Below are positions 15,218 through 23,081 of a stretch of 64,000 nucleotides of DNA, one piece after another. The DNA is taken from NCBI RefSeq assembly GCF_014851905.1, contig NZ_JACVAQ010000002.1, positions 620,001 to 684,000 on the forward strand, given 5' to 3'. Each line of letters starts with the position of its first letter. The stretch's first letter is position 1. The position numbers and the translations under genes were made by a program. The notes under the pieces were generated by a model, which worked only from the letters and a program-made list of their open reading frames with translations, searched no databases and had not been told where the DNA came from. The DNA is from Pseudomonas sp. PDM14. Its GTDB lineage: Bacteria; Pseudomonadota; Gammaproteobacteria; Pseudomonadales; Pseudomonadaceae.

Positions 15218-16027
15218 TCAATCCTGACGCACGGCAATCTGCGGTGCATTGCCGGCGAACAGGCGAATGCGATGCGCCTGTGCCAGCACCGTCGACGGCT
15301 TCATGCCGATGATGGTGCGGAAGGTGTGGCTGAAGTGCGCCGAATCGGTGAAGCCGGCCATCACCGCCGCCTCGGTCAGGCTCATGCCGCGGGCGACACC
15401 GACGCTGGTGACGAACAACCGGTGCCACTGGCGGTAGCGACGGATCGGGATGCCGATCTTCTGGCGAAACAGCTGGGTCAGGCGTGGCACCGAGAGGCCG
15501 ACCTGTTCGGCCAGGTATTCGATCGACTGGTTGGACGATACGTCGGCCTTGATCAGCTCCACGGCGCGGACGATGCGCGGGTCGATGACGAAGCCGGCGG
15601 GCGGGCATTGCTGCGGGTTGATCACTTGCTCCAGCGCGGCGTAGATCTGCTCGGGCGTTGCCACCAGTTGATGCAGGCGATCGAAACGGCGGATCCAGTC
15701 GGCCTCGTCCGCCAGGCCGAACCAGATGCCGCCCGGGCTGGCCGTCATGCGCGGCGCGAGCAGGGCGAAGTCCTCGCCGAACACGTCCAGATAGCACAGC
15801 GCCACCCGCGAGCCACGGCTGTCGACCAGCAGCTCCAGGCCGGCCGGCAGCAGCGCGCTGCTGCAGGTCATGTCGACGCCCTGGCTGTGCATGCGCATCG
15901 GCCCGTCCAGGCTGATCAGCAGCATGGCCGCGGCCTGGGACAGCTGCAGCGACTCGTCGAACTGGCTGAGAAAAAACGTGCGCTTGTCCCACAGATACAG
16001 CAGGAAGGGGGCATTGATAGACGACAT
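15218..16027 (-). CDS. AraC-family transcriptional regulator
   Basis: 269 aa from ATG 16027 (MSSINAPFLLYLWDK; GGGAA 6 bases upstream). The N-terminal half (1-165) is a cupin-like effector domain; the C-terminal AraC domain has SIEYLAEQVGLSVPRLTQLFRQKIG and SLTEAAVMAGFTDSAHFSHTFRTIIGMKPST. It is divergent from the lipase gene across a 261-base region with a Vfr/CRP site, and lies 52 bases upstream of the second regulator in the same direction. It could control lipA, the amine cluster or both; the sequence does not say which. Confidence 0.85.
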   Translation of the reverse strand: MSSINAPFLLYLWDKRTFFLSQFDESLQLSQAAAMLLISLDGPMRMHSQGVDMTCSSALLPAGLELLVDSRGSRVALCYLDVFGEDFALLAPRMTASPGGIWFGLADEADWIRRFDRLHQLVATPEQIYAALEQVINPQQCPPAGFVIDPRIVRAVELIKADVSSNQSIEYLAEQVGLSVPRLTQLFRQKIGIPIRRYRQWHRLFVTSVGVARGMSLTEAAVMAGFTDSAHFSHTFRTIIGMKPSTVLAQAHRIRLFAGNAPQIAVRQD

Positions 16028-16130
16028 AAGCGTTCCCGCAAGGCAGCCATCGCGAGGCAGCTGCATTTGTTGTTTTTGTAGCCGCAGGGTTATCACAAGG
16101 CGTGGCGAACGAGCGCCGTGGTGGCCACTT

Positions 16131-16150
16131 AATGTGACGTAAATCACATT
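16131..16150. promoter_or_regulatory. Perfect CRP/Vfr-type palindrome
   Basis: AATGTGA-CGTAAA-TCACATT, that is TGTGA-N6-TCACA with both half-sites perfect and two further symmetric bases on each side. It lies in the divergent region, 104 bases upstream of the AraC start and 139 bases upstream of lipA. In Pseudomonas the cognate protein would be Vfr. No convincing -35/-10 could be placed for either gene. Confidence 0.7.
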
Positions 16151-16288
16151 TATAGGCGCACCGTTCGCGCCACTTCATCAGTTCTTACAAGCCGGACCAG
16201 CGTCCCGGTGTTCAGATAACCGCCATCTCCGCTGCTGTGTGCGGGGCTACAACAAAAACAAAAATCAGAAACACACAGGTACCCCACC

Positions 16289-17230
16289 ATGAAGAAACTG
16301 CTCGCCTCGGCATTGGTCGCTTTCGGCCTGTGCACCACCGTTCCCACCGTCTCTGCCAATACCCAGTCGCAAACCAAGAACCCGATCGTCCTGGTTCCCG
16401 GGATCTTCGCGTTCGACAGCATCGCCACCATCGACTACTGGTACCAGATCCCCAGCGCGCTGCAGAGCCAGGGTGCCAAGGTCTACGTACCGAAGATCAA
16501 CGCCTTCGACAGCTCAGCCAAGCGCGGCGAAGCGCTGATCAAGCAACTGGAACAGATCCGCGCCAGCTCGGGCGGCAGCATCAAGAAATTCAACCTGGTC
16601 GGTCACAGCCAGGGCGGCATCACCGTGCGCTACGTGATGAACGTACGCCCGGACCTGGTGGCGTCGGTCACCACCCTGCACTCGCCGCACAAGGGCTCGC
16701 CGCTGGCCGACCTGGTCACCGGCGTGGCGCCAGCCGGTAGCCTGCAGGGCGTGGCCTTCGACGTGTTCGCCAACACCGTCGGCAACCTGGTCAACCTACT
16801 GTCGAACAACAAGAAGAGTGCCTCGGACGTGCGCGCCATGCTCGCCGAGTTCAACAAGAACGGCGCCGCCGCCAACAACCGCACGTTCCCGGTCGGTGTG
16901 CCGACCAGTGCCTGCGGTGAAGGCCCGGAGAACGTCACCATCAACGGCAATGCCATCCGCCTGTACTCGTGGAGCGGCACCTCGAAGCTGACCAACGCGC
17001 TGGACATCTCCGACCCGCTGTTCGGCATCACCTCCCTGGGCATCAGCGAAGCCAACGATGGCGTCACGGGCCGCTGCTCCAGTCACTTCGGCAAGGTGAT
17101 CAAGGACAACTACACGATGAACCACCTGGACGTGACCAATCAAGTGCTGGGCCTGGTGTCGCTGTTCGAGAGCAGCCCCAAGACCCTGCTGCAGAACCAG
17201 GCCAACCGCCTGAAGAACCTCGGTCTGTAA
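16289..17230 (+). CDS. lipA: Secreted triacylglycerol lipase, family I.1
   Basis: Extracellular esterase/lipase with an alpha/beta-hydrolase fold. The 313-residue precursor has a signal peptide ending about residue 23 (MKKLLASALVAFGLCTTVPTVSA). Catalytic Ser107 is in GHSQG, Asp257 in EANDG and His279 in MNHLD. The oxyanion region is VLVPGIFAFDS, and Cys209 with Cys263 form the conserved disulfide pair. All features match the foldase-dependent, type II-secreted Pseudomonas lipases (lipA/lip). It is followed 59 bases later by its foldase gene, with a GC-rich hairpin between them. Confidence 0.97.
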   Translation: MKKLLASALVAFGLCTTVPTVSANTQSQTKNPIVLVPGIFAFDSIATIDYWYQIPSALQSQGAKVYVPKINAFDSSAKRGEALIKQLEQIRASSGGSIKKFNLVGHSQGGITVRYVMNVRPDLVASVTTLHSPHKGSPLADLVTGVAPAGSLQGVAFDVFANTVGNLVNLLSNNKKSASDVRAMLAEFNKNGAAANNRTFPVGVPTSACGEGPENVTINGNAIRLYSWSGTSKLTNALDISDPLFGITSLGISEANDGVTGRCSSHFGKVIKDNYTMNHLDVTNQVLGLVSLFESSPKTLLQNQANRLKNLGL

Positions 17231-17239
17231 GGCTCCTGC

Positions 17240-17270
17240 CGGCCCCGCTCACCTGCCGGTGACGGGGCCG
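17240..17270 (+). other. GC-rich hairpin between lipA and the foldase gene
   Basis: CGGCCCCG (17240-17247) pairs with CGGGGCCG (17263-17270), enclosing a second stem TCACC/GGTGA with loop TGCC and one bulged C. No T run follows, so it is more likely an mRNA-stabilising or attenuating element than a full terminator. Confidence 0.6.
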
Positions 17271-17289
17271 TCTGCCGTGGAGAGAAGAG

Positions 17290-18327
17290 ATGTCCGGCAA
17301 ACTCCTGCTTGCCAGCCTGGCCGTGGCGCTCGTCGTCGCCCTCGGCATTGGCGCCACCCTGCTGCTGAACCCCGAACCCCGTACCGTTGCCGACCCCGTC
17401 GTCAGCGCTCCCCACGCGAATGCCAGTGCTCCCGCCGATGCCCGCACGCAACAGGCCCGCACCACCAACGCCAGCCTCAGCCAGACGCCCGTCGCCGCCC
17501 TGGCCGATCCCGGCCCGCTGCCGCCGTCGCTGCAGGGCAGCCGTCCCGACGTCCGCCTGCAGGTCGATGCCAACGGCAACCTGCGTATCGCCGAAGATAT
17601 CCTGCGCATCTTCGATTTCTACCTGAGTGGCCTGGAAGAGGAAGACATCGCCACGGTGCTCGCGCGCATCCACCGTGACCTCGCCGACCAGCTGCAAGGA
17701 CCGGCCCTCGCCCAGGCCCGTGATCTGCTGCGCCGCTACGTCGACTACCGCATCGCCCTGCAGGACCTGCCCCAGGCCGGCAGCGAACTCGACCTCGCCC
17801 AACTGCGCAGTCGCCTGGATGCCGTCACCGCCCTGCGCAACCAGTACTTTTCCGCCGAGGAAGCCAGCACCTTCTTCGCCCGCGAGAGCGCCGAAGACCA
17901 CTACATGCTGCAGCGCCTGGCCATCACCCGCGATGCCACGCTGCCAGCCGATCAGCAGCAACAGGCACTCGCCGAACTGGAAAACCAGTTGCCCGACGAG
18001 CTGCGTGAAAGCCGCGCCAGCGCCAGCCGCTACGCCGAACTGTACGACACCACCAGCAGCATGCAGGCCAACGGCGCCAGTGCCGAGGAAATCCGCCTGG
18101 TGCGCGAGAAAGCGCTGGGCAGCGCGGCGGCGGACAGCCTGGCCGAACTCGACCAGCAGCACGCCGCCTGGGATCGCCGCCTGGCGGACTACGCCAGCGA
18201 GCGCAACAAACTGCGTGGCGCAGGCCTCAGCGCCGCCGATCTGCAGAGCGCGTTGCTCGACTTGCAGAGCAGCCGCTTCGACGAACTGGAGCGCAAGCGT
18301 GTGCAGGCTCTCGATGCCGACCTGTAA
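17290..18327 (+). CDS. lifO: Lipase-specific foldase (Lif/LipB)
   Basis: Membrane-anchored periplasmic steric chaperone needed to fold LipA before type II secretion. 345 aa with an N-terminal membrane anchor (about 5-27), an Ala/Pro-rich linker to about 75, then the foldase domain with the family signature RIFDFYLSGLEE at 106-117 (consensus RxxFDYxLSxxGE). The rest is helical and wraps the lipase. Start ATG 17290 follows AGAGAAGAG. It is co-directional with and immediately downstream of lipA, the usual operon. Confidence 0.95.
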   Translation: MSGKLLLASLAVALVVALGIGATLLLNPEPRTVADPVVSAPHANASAPADARTQQARTTNASLSQTPVAALADPGPLPPSLQGSRPDVRLQVDANGNLRIAEDILRIFDFYLSGLEEEDIATVLARIHRDLADQLQGPALAQARDLLRRYVDYRIALQDLPQAGSELDLAQLRSRLDAVTALRNQYFSAEEASTFFARESAEDHYMLQRLAITRDATLPADQQQQALAELENQLPDELRESRASASRYAELYDTTSSMQANGASAEEIRLVREKALGSAAADSLAELDQQHAAWDRRLADYASERNKLRGAGLSAADLQSALLDLQSSRFDELERKRVQALDADL

Positions 18328-18378
18328 GCAGCGGGCGCCGATGGCGACGAGCGACTAAGCTCTGCCCAGGAGGTGCCC

Positions 18379-18594
18379 ATGGACGACAACGACGACAAAC
18401 CCTTGACCCTGCGTGAGATGCTCTTCAGCGTGCTCGCCGCGGCCTTCGGCGTACAGAGCGGCAAGCGCCGCGCGCGCGACTTCACCCACGGCAAGCCGAG
18501 CCACTTCATCATTCTCGGCGTGCTGTTTACCGCGGTGTTCGTGCTGGTGATCTTCTCGATCGTAAAACTGGTGCTGCACCTCGCCGGCGTGTGA
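18379..18594 (+). CDS. Small membrane protein, DUF2970
   Basis: 71 residues beginning MDDNDDKPLTLREMLFSVL; AGGAGGTG lies just upstream of the ATG. The DUF2970 pattern (REMLFSVLAAAFGVQSGKRRARDF) is followed by one C-terminal transmembrane helix (IILGVLFTAVFVLVIFSIVKL). Function is unknown. It is 51 bases downstream of the foldase gene and could be transcribed with it, and it converges on the next gene with a 6-base gap. Confidence 0.82.
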   Translation: MDDNDDKPLTLREMLFSVLAAAFGVQSGKRRARDFTHGKPSHFIILGVLFTAVFVLVIFSIVKLVLHLAGV

Positions 18595-18600
18595 ACCGAC

Positions 18601-19659
18601 TCAGCGCAGCAGCGCGTCGATGGAGAAGTCGTAGCGCTGCAGACGCGGATTGCGTGCCGCACTGAAGCGCTTGAAGTCCAGCTTGCTGCCGGACGCCTGA
18701 AGGTTACGCAGCAACCGGCGCGCCTGCTGCGCATCGAGCAGGCGGAACAGCCGGGCCATCTGGTCCTTGCCCCCACGCGTGGCGAAATCCAGGCCCGCCG
18801 CGTAATCGTGAACCATCACCAGCGCACAACCACCCAGAATGAAATGCCCGCTGCTGAGTACGCTGAGCCGACCATCGACCCGCGCCTGCAATGCCGCCAC
18901 GGAATTGTTCAGCCCCGAGTAGCGCAGCGCACGCCCCTGTTCCCGCGCCGCACGCATCACGCCGAAGGCCATGTTGTCGTTCGCCGACCACACCAGGTTG
19001 ACCTGCGGGTATCGCGGCAACAATGTACTGGCCTGTTCGTAGGCGCGCTGCTCGAACCATTCGCCATAGACGAGCTGGCGCAGGCGCACGTGCGGATGCT
19101 CGTTCAGGGCACGCTGCAAGCCGACCTCGCGCAGGGTCGCGGACGGCGTCTGCTTGATGCCGGAGAAGGCGATCATCTCGCCCACGCCGGCCGGCGTCAG
19201 CTCGATCAGCGCCTTGGCCATCAGGTAGCCGGCTTCCTCGTCGTTGGGCACCAGGCTGCCGATCCAGTTGCTGTACTTGTCGCGAGAGCCGCCGGTGATC
19301 ATCTGCTGCTCGGGCGTCAGCGTGCTATGCACGGAAAACAGCTTGATACCGCTGCCGACGTACATGCGCAGGATTTCCGGGCCGACGAACTGTTCATTGA
19401 CGAACAGCAGGTAGTCCGGCTTCTGCTTACGCGCCAGCACATCGCGGGCGAGGTCGAGAATGCCCTGGGCGGTGCGTTCGCCGTAGCGCACTTCCAGGTC
19501 GATGCCCAGGTCGTCGGCGGCCTGCTGCATGTAGGCGGAATATTCGACCCAGAACGCCTCGTCCGAGCGCCCGGGGTTGAGGAATACCACGCTGGTGGCC
19601 TGGGCAACGGTGCAGGCCAGTAACAGGCACGCGCTAATAATGAGACGGAGGAAGGCCAT
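18601..19659 (-). CDS. Periplasmic binding protein of the sugar/LacI type (orphan)
   Basis: 352 aa from ATG 19659 with a signal peptide ending about residue 20 (MAFLRLIISACLLLACTVAQA). The body has the type I periplasmic-binding fold of sugar ABC transporters: VVFLNPGRSDEAFWVEYSAYMQQAADDL, PDYLLFVNEQFVGPEIL, LVPNDEEAGYLMAKALIEL, VNLVWSANDNMAFGVMRAAREQG. No permease, ATPase or sensor kinase lies next to it, so the role (transport or signal input) is open. The start has a weak ribosome site; an upstream extension is possible but would spoil the signal peptide. Confidence 0.78.
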   Translation of the reverse strand: MAFLRLIISACLLLACTVAQATSVVFLNPGRSDEAFWVEYSAYMQQAADDLGIDLEVRYGERTAQGILDLARDVLARKQKPDYLLFVNEQFVGPEILRMYVGSGIKLFSVHSTLTPEQQMITGGSRDKYSNWIGSLVPNDEEAGYLMAKALIELTPAGVGEMIAFSGIKQTPSATLREVGLQRALNEHPHVRLRQLVYGEWFEQRAYEQASTLLPRYPQVNLVWSANDNMAFGVMRAAREQGRALRYSGLNNSVAALQARVDGRLSVLSSGHFILGGCALVMVHDYAAGLDFATRGGKDQMARLFRLLDAQQARRLLRNLQASGSKLDFKRFSAARNPRLQRYDFSIDALLR

Positions 19660-19720
19660 CGTTAGGGGGTCGGTAACGGAGTGCGCGCAGTATACAGACG
19701 GCCGGCGCCAAGTTGCCGGC

Positions 19721-19755
19721 ATTAAAAAGCCAGCGCCGGATGATCCGGCGCTGGC
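19721..19755 (-). terminator. Rho-independent terminator of the 37-residue protein gene
   Basis: 12-bp stem GCCAGCGCCGGA/TCCGGCGCTGGC with a 3-base loop, followed on the minus strand by TTTTTAAT. It lies 13 bases past the small gene's stop codon. Confidence 0.85.
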
Positions 19756-19767
19756 CGTCTGACTGCG

Positions 19768-19881
19768 CTACTGGTGGCTGACCCAGAACACCGCGGTACT
19801 GACCGCCAGGACGATCAGGACGAAGATGGCCCAGGCATCGACGATGCTGTCGCTGTTCTCGGATTCGGAATGTTCGCTCAT
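19768..19881 (-). CDS. 37-residue single-pass membrane protein
   Basis: Short frame with a hydrophilic N-terminus (MSEHSESENSDSIVDAW) and one transmembrane helix (AIFVLIVLAVSTAVFWV). AAGGGGG lies 5 bases upstream of the ATG, and a strong terminator follows the stop, so it looks like a complete monocistronic unit. Function is unknown; I believe similar tiny proteins exist at this position in other pseudomonads but cannot check. Confidence 0.75.
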   Translation of the reverse strand: MSEHSESENSDSIVDAWAIFVLIVLAVSTAVFWVSHQ

Positions 19882-20131
19882 GGCTTCCCCCTTTGTTGTG
19901 GTTATTGGGTGGTTCGCCCAGAGAGTTAAGACCAGCCACGCGCGTGCCTCAAGGCAAAACGTTTAGAAGCTGCATTTCTTAGTACTTTTTGATTGGTGCT
20001 TATACACAAACATCACTTTTGCGCATAAACCTTAGCTGGTATCTTCCCCCGGCTCCGCCAGGAGTGCGCAGCCGTGCGCGCAAAAAGCCTTAGTTGTCTG
20101 ATGAAGCAGTAGCCTGACCCACAGGACATAT
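19882..20131. promoter_or_regulatory. AT-rich divergent region upstream of cysI
   Basis: 250 bases between the small membrane protein gene and cysI, clearly more AT-rich (about 19970-20040) than the surrounding genes. CysB control of cysI is known in related bacteria and would act here, but I could not place a confident CysB site or -35/-10 pair. The cysI ribosome site (AGGA, 20124-20127) lies at its end. Confidence 0.4.
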
Positions 20132-21790
20132 ATGTACGTATACGACGAGTACGATCAACGGATCGTCGAGGACCGCGTCAAGCAGTTCCGCGATCAGACC
20201 CGCCGCTATCTGGCCGGTGAGCTCTCCGGTGAAGAGTTCCGCCCGCTGCGCCTGCAGAACGGCCTGTATATCCAGCGCTACGCGCCGATGCTGCGCGTTG
20301 CCGTGCCGTACGGCCTGCTGTCGTCCACGCAAGTGCGCATGATGGCCAAGATCGCTCGTGACTACGACAAGGGCTATGCCCACATCAGCACCCGGCAGAA
20401 CGTGCAGTTCAACTGGCCGGAGCTGGAAGACGTGCCGGACATCCTTGCCGAGCTGGCCACCGTGCAGATGCACGCGATCCAGACCAGCGGCAACTGCATC
20501 CGCAACACCACCACCGACCAGTTCGCCGGCGTGGCCAAGGACGAACTGATCGACCCGCGCCCCTGGTGCGAGATCATTCGCCAGTGGTCGACCTTCCACC
20601 CCGAGTTCTCGCACCTGCCGCGCAAGTTCAAGATCGCCGTCAACGGCGCCGTGAGCGACCGCGCAGCCATCGAAGTGCATGACATCGGCCTGGAAGCGGT
20701 GAACAACGACGCCGGCGAGCTGGGCTTCCGCGTTTCCGTCGGCGGCGGCCTGGGCCGTACCCCGATCGTCGGCAGCTTCATCAACGAATTCCTGCCGTGG
20801 CAGCACCTGCTCAGCTACCTCGACGCGATCCTGCGCGTATACAACCGCTATGGCCGTCGTGACAACAAGTACAAGGCGCGCATCAAGATTCTGGTCAAGG
20901 CGCTGACCCCGGAAGTCTTCGCCGAGCGCGTGGACGCCGAGTGGGCGCACCTCAAGGATGGCCCGACCACCCTGACCGAGGCCGAAGTACAGCGCGTCGC
21001 CGCCCACTTCATCGACCCGGCCTACCAGGCCCTGGACGACCAGGACGCCACCCTGGCGCAGCTCGAGGCCGAGCATGCCGGATTCGCCCGCTGGCGCCAG
21101 CGCAACACCTTCGCCCACAAGAAGCCAGGCTACGTTGCCGTGACCTTGTCGCTCAAACCCACCGGCGTGGCACCGGGCGACGTCACCGACAAGCAACTCG
21201 ACGCCATTGCCGACCTGGCCGACCGCTACAGCTTCGGCGAAGTGCGCAACAGCCATAACCAGAACATCATCCTCGCCGACGTCGAGCAGTCCAAGCTGTT
21301 CACCCTCTGGGGCGAGCTGCGCGAACAGGGCTTCGCCACCCCGAACGTGGGCCTGCTGACCGATATCATCTGCTGCCCGGGCGGCGACTTCTGCTCCCTG
21401 GCCAACGCCAAGTCAATCCCGATTGCCGAGGCCATTCAGCGTCGCTTCGATGACCTCGACTACCTGTTCGATATCGGCGAGATCGAGCTGAACATCTCCG
21501 GCTGCATGAACGCCTGCGGTCACCATCACGTCGGCCATATCGGCATCCTCGGCGTGGACAAGAAAGGCCAGGAGTTCTACCAGGTCTCGCTTGGCGGCAA
21601 CTCCGGTCGCGAAGCCAGCCTCGCGCAGATCCTCGGCCCCTCCTTCGCCGAAGCCGACATGGCCGACGTGGTCGACAAGATCATCAAGGTCTACGTCGAA
21701 AAGCGCACCGAAGACGAAAGCTTCCTCGACACCTACCGCCGTGTCGGCATCGACCCGTTCAAGGAGCGCGTATATGCAGCAAATCATTAA
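20132..21790 (+). CDS. cysI: Sulfite reductase, siroheme/4Fe-4S hemoprotein (CysI type)
   Basis: Reduces sulfite to sulfide for cysteine synthesis in the cytoplasm. 552 aa with the two-fold nitrite/sulfite reductase repeat: first ferredoxin-like half (GLYIQRYAPMLRVAVPYG), siroheme residues HISTRQNVQFNWPELED and TSGNCIRNTTTDQFAG, and the four cluster cysteines in CCPGGDFC (about 414-421) and SGCMNACGHH (about 458-462). A short-length, single-component type, as in pseudomonads. Its 3' end overlaps the DUF934 gene by 17 bases, showing tight coupling. Confidence 0.95.
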   Translation: MYVYDEYDQRIVEDRVKQFRDQTRRYLAGELSGEEFRPLRLQNGLYIQRYAPMLRVAVPYGLLSSTQVRMMAKIARDYDKGYAHISTRQNVQFNWPELEDVPDILAELATVQMHAIQTSGNCIRNTTTDQFAGVAKDELIDPRPWCEIIRQWSTFHPEFSHLPRKFKIAVNGAVSDRAAIEVHDIGLEAVNNDAGELGFRVSVGGGLGRTPIVGSFINEFLPWQHLLSYLDAILRVYNRYGRRDNKYKARIKILVKALTPEVFAERVDAEWAHLKDGPTTLTEAEVQRVAAHFIDPAYQALDDQDATLAQLEAEHAGFARWRQRNTFAHKKPGYVAVTLSLKPTGVAPGDVTDKQLDAIADLADRYSFGEVRNSHNQNIILADVEQSKLFTLWGELREQGFATPNVGLLTDIICCPGGDFCSLANAKSIPIAEAIQRRFDDLDYLFDIGEIELNISGCMNACGHHHVGHIGILGVDKKGQEFYQVSLGGNSGREASLAQILGPSFAEADMADVVDKIIKVYVEKRTEDESFLDTYRRVGIDPFKERVYAANH

Positions 21791-22271
21791 GAACGGCCAG
21801 GTCGTCGAAGAAACCTGGCACCTGCTGCCCAAGGACGCCAGCCTCGACGGCCTGCCCAACTGCGACGACCTGATCGTGCCGCTGGCGCTATGGGTCGAAC
21901 ACGCCCACGCGCTGAAGGCTCGCGACGGTGGCCTCGGCGTGTGGCTGGAAGCCGGTGAAGAAATCGAAGAGATCGCCGACCAGCTGGACAACTTCCAGGT
22001 GATCGCCCTTAACTTTCCGGCTTTCACCGACGGCCGCCACTCATCCACCGCCTATCTGCTGCGCACCCGCTACGGCTACAAAGGCGAAGTGCGCGCCATC
22101 GGCGATGTCCTGCGCGACCAGCTGTGGGCCCTGCAACGCTGTGGTTTTGATGCCTTCGCCCTGCGTGAAGACAAAGATCCGCTGGATGCGTTGAACGCCT
22201 TCACCGAGTTCAACGAGGTCTACCAGGCCTCTGCCGATCAGCCGCTGCCACTGTTCCGCCGCAAGGCCTGA
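21774..22271 (+). CDS. DUF934 protein associated with sulfite reductase
   Basis: 165 aa starting MQQIIKNGQVVEETWHLL; AAGGAG lies 7 bases upstream, inside the end of cysI. Family members are almost always next to cysI and are thought to assist sulfite reduction, possibly as the partner of the single-component enzyme. Conserved stretches seen: GVWLEAGEEIEEIADQL, ALNFPAFTDGRHSSTAYLLRTRYGYKGEVRAIGDVLRDQL and RCGFDAFALRED. No cofactor motif is evident. A terminator follows 19 bases after the stop. Confidence 0.9.
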   Translation: MQQIIKNGQVVEETWHLLPKDASLDGLPNCDDLIVPLALWVEHAHALKARDGGLGVWLEAGEEIEEIADQLDNFQVIALNFPAFTDGRHSSTAYLLRTRYGYKGEVRAIGDVLRDQLWALQRCGFDAFALREDKDPLDALNAFTEFNEVYQASADQPLPLFRRKA

Positions 22272-22290
22272 TCGATCGCGAAATCAAAAG

Positions 22291-22314
22291 GCCCCGCCAA
22301 TGCGGGGCTTTTTT
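22291..22314 (+). terminator. Rho-independent terminator of cysI-DUF934
   Basis: 7-bp GC stem GCCCCGC/GCGGGGC with a CAAT loop followed by six T. Confidence 0.92.
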
Positions 22315-22387
22315 ATGCCTGCGGCAAGAGTGGGCGCTTTGTAGGGTGCGCCGCGTCGCCACCAGCAGCCCTTGCTGCGCACCGCAT

Positions 22388-22966
22388 CTACGCCCGCACG
22401 CTTTCCCAGGCGACCTGCGCCAGCAATTCCCGACATTCGCTAAATCCGCTTTGCGTCCTGCCGGCCAGCCAGTTGCGCGCGAAGTCGTGGGTGGGCCCAA
22501 TCACCACCGACGCAAAACAATCCGCCGGCATGGCCTTGAACAACCCCTGCTCGCGGTAATCGGCCAACGCCTGCTGGATTCGTGCGAAATGCACGCGGTT
22601 GACCTCGCGCAACTGCTCGCCCAGCTCGCTGGCCTCGACCCTGCCACGGCTGTGCAGGATGAAGCGCGCCCAGTCCGGATTGGCCACGACCCAATCCACA
22701 TAGCTGGTTACCAGCAACTTGACGACCGTCTCGGCGCTGTCGACCTTGGCAAAGCCTTCTTCCAGCAGCGCGGCGTACTCGGCGGTGCCGGCCATGTACA
22801 GGGCGCCGAGAATGCGCTCCTTGTTACCGAAGTGGTGATAGAGGCTGCCAATGCTTGCGCCGGACCGATCGCGAATCATCTCGATGGTGGTGGCATCCAC
22901 GCCAATCTCGGTGAAGCACGCCAGTGCGGCCTGAAGAATCTCGTCTTTGCGGGAGGGACGGGCCAT
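22388..22966 (-). CDS. TetR-family repressor
   Basis: 192 aa. The N-terminal helix-turn-helix is classical (RKDEILQAALACFTEIGVDATTIEMIRDRSGASIGSLYHHFGNKERIL, residues 6-54); the C-terminal ligand and dimer domain is helical (residues 60-190). Divergent from the hotdog-protein gene across 115 bases that contain two overlapping palindromes next to the TetR start, so it most likely represses itself and that gene. A fatty-acyl or acyl-CoA ligand is a guess from the neighbour. Confidence 0.92.
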   Translation of the reverse strand: MARPSRKDEILQAALACFTEIGVDATTIEMIRDRSGASIGSLYHHFGNKERILGALYMAGTAEYAALLEEGFAKVDSAETVVKLLVTSYVDWVVANPDWARFILHSRGRVEASELGEQLREVNRVHFARIQQALADYREQGLFKAMPADCFASVVIGPTHDFARNWLAGRTQSGFSECRELLAQVAWESVRA

Positions 22967-22990
22967 TGAATTCCTACACTTGCTGATGAC

Positions 22991-23018
22991 TAGAATATTT
23001 TTCTAGAATTAATTTCTA
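22991..23018. promoter_or_regulatory. Double overlapping TAGAA-N5-TTCTA operator
   Basis: Two identical-type palindromes TAGAA-N5-TTCTA at 22991-23005 and 23004-23018, offset by 13 bases and sharing two bases. They lie 25 bases from the TetR start and 64 bases before the hotdog gene. The arrangement fits two repressor dimers bound side by side. Confidence 0.7.
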
Positions 23019-23081
23019 ACAGCAGTGATACTGCCTCGGCGCGCACATCCATTCAATCGTTAAAACGCTTTTGGAGTTGCC

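Noticed and set aside
12895..15312. An 805-codon open frame antisense to the amine oxidase and SnoaL-AraC genes
   Set aside because: Same explanation: it covers two genuine minus-strand genes with clear domains.
16028..16288. A sigma-54 promoter for lipA
   Set aside because: Lipase genes can be RpoN dependent, so I looked for GG-N10-GC here on the + strand and found no credible match.
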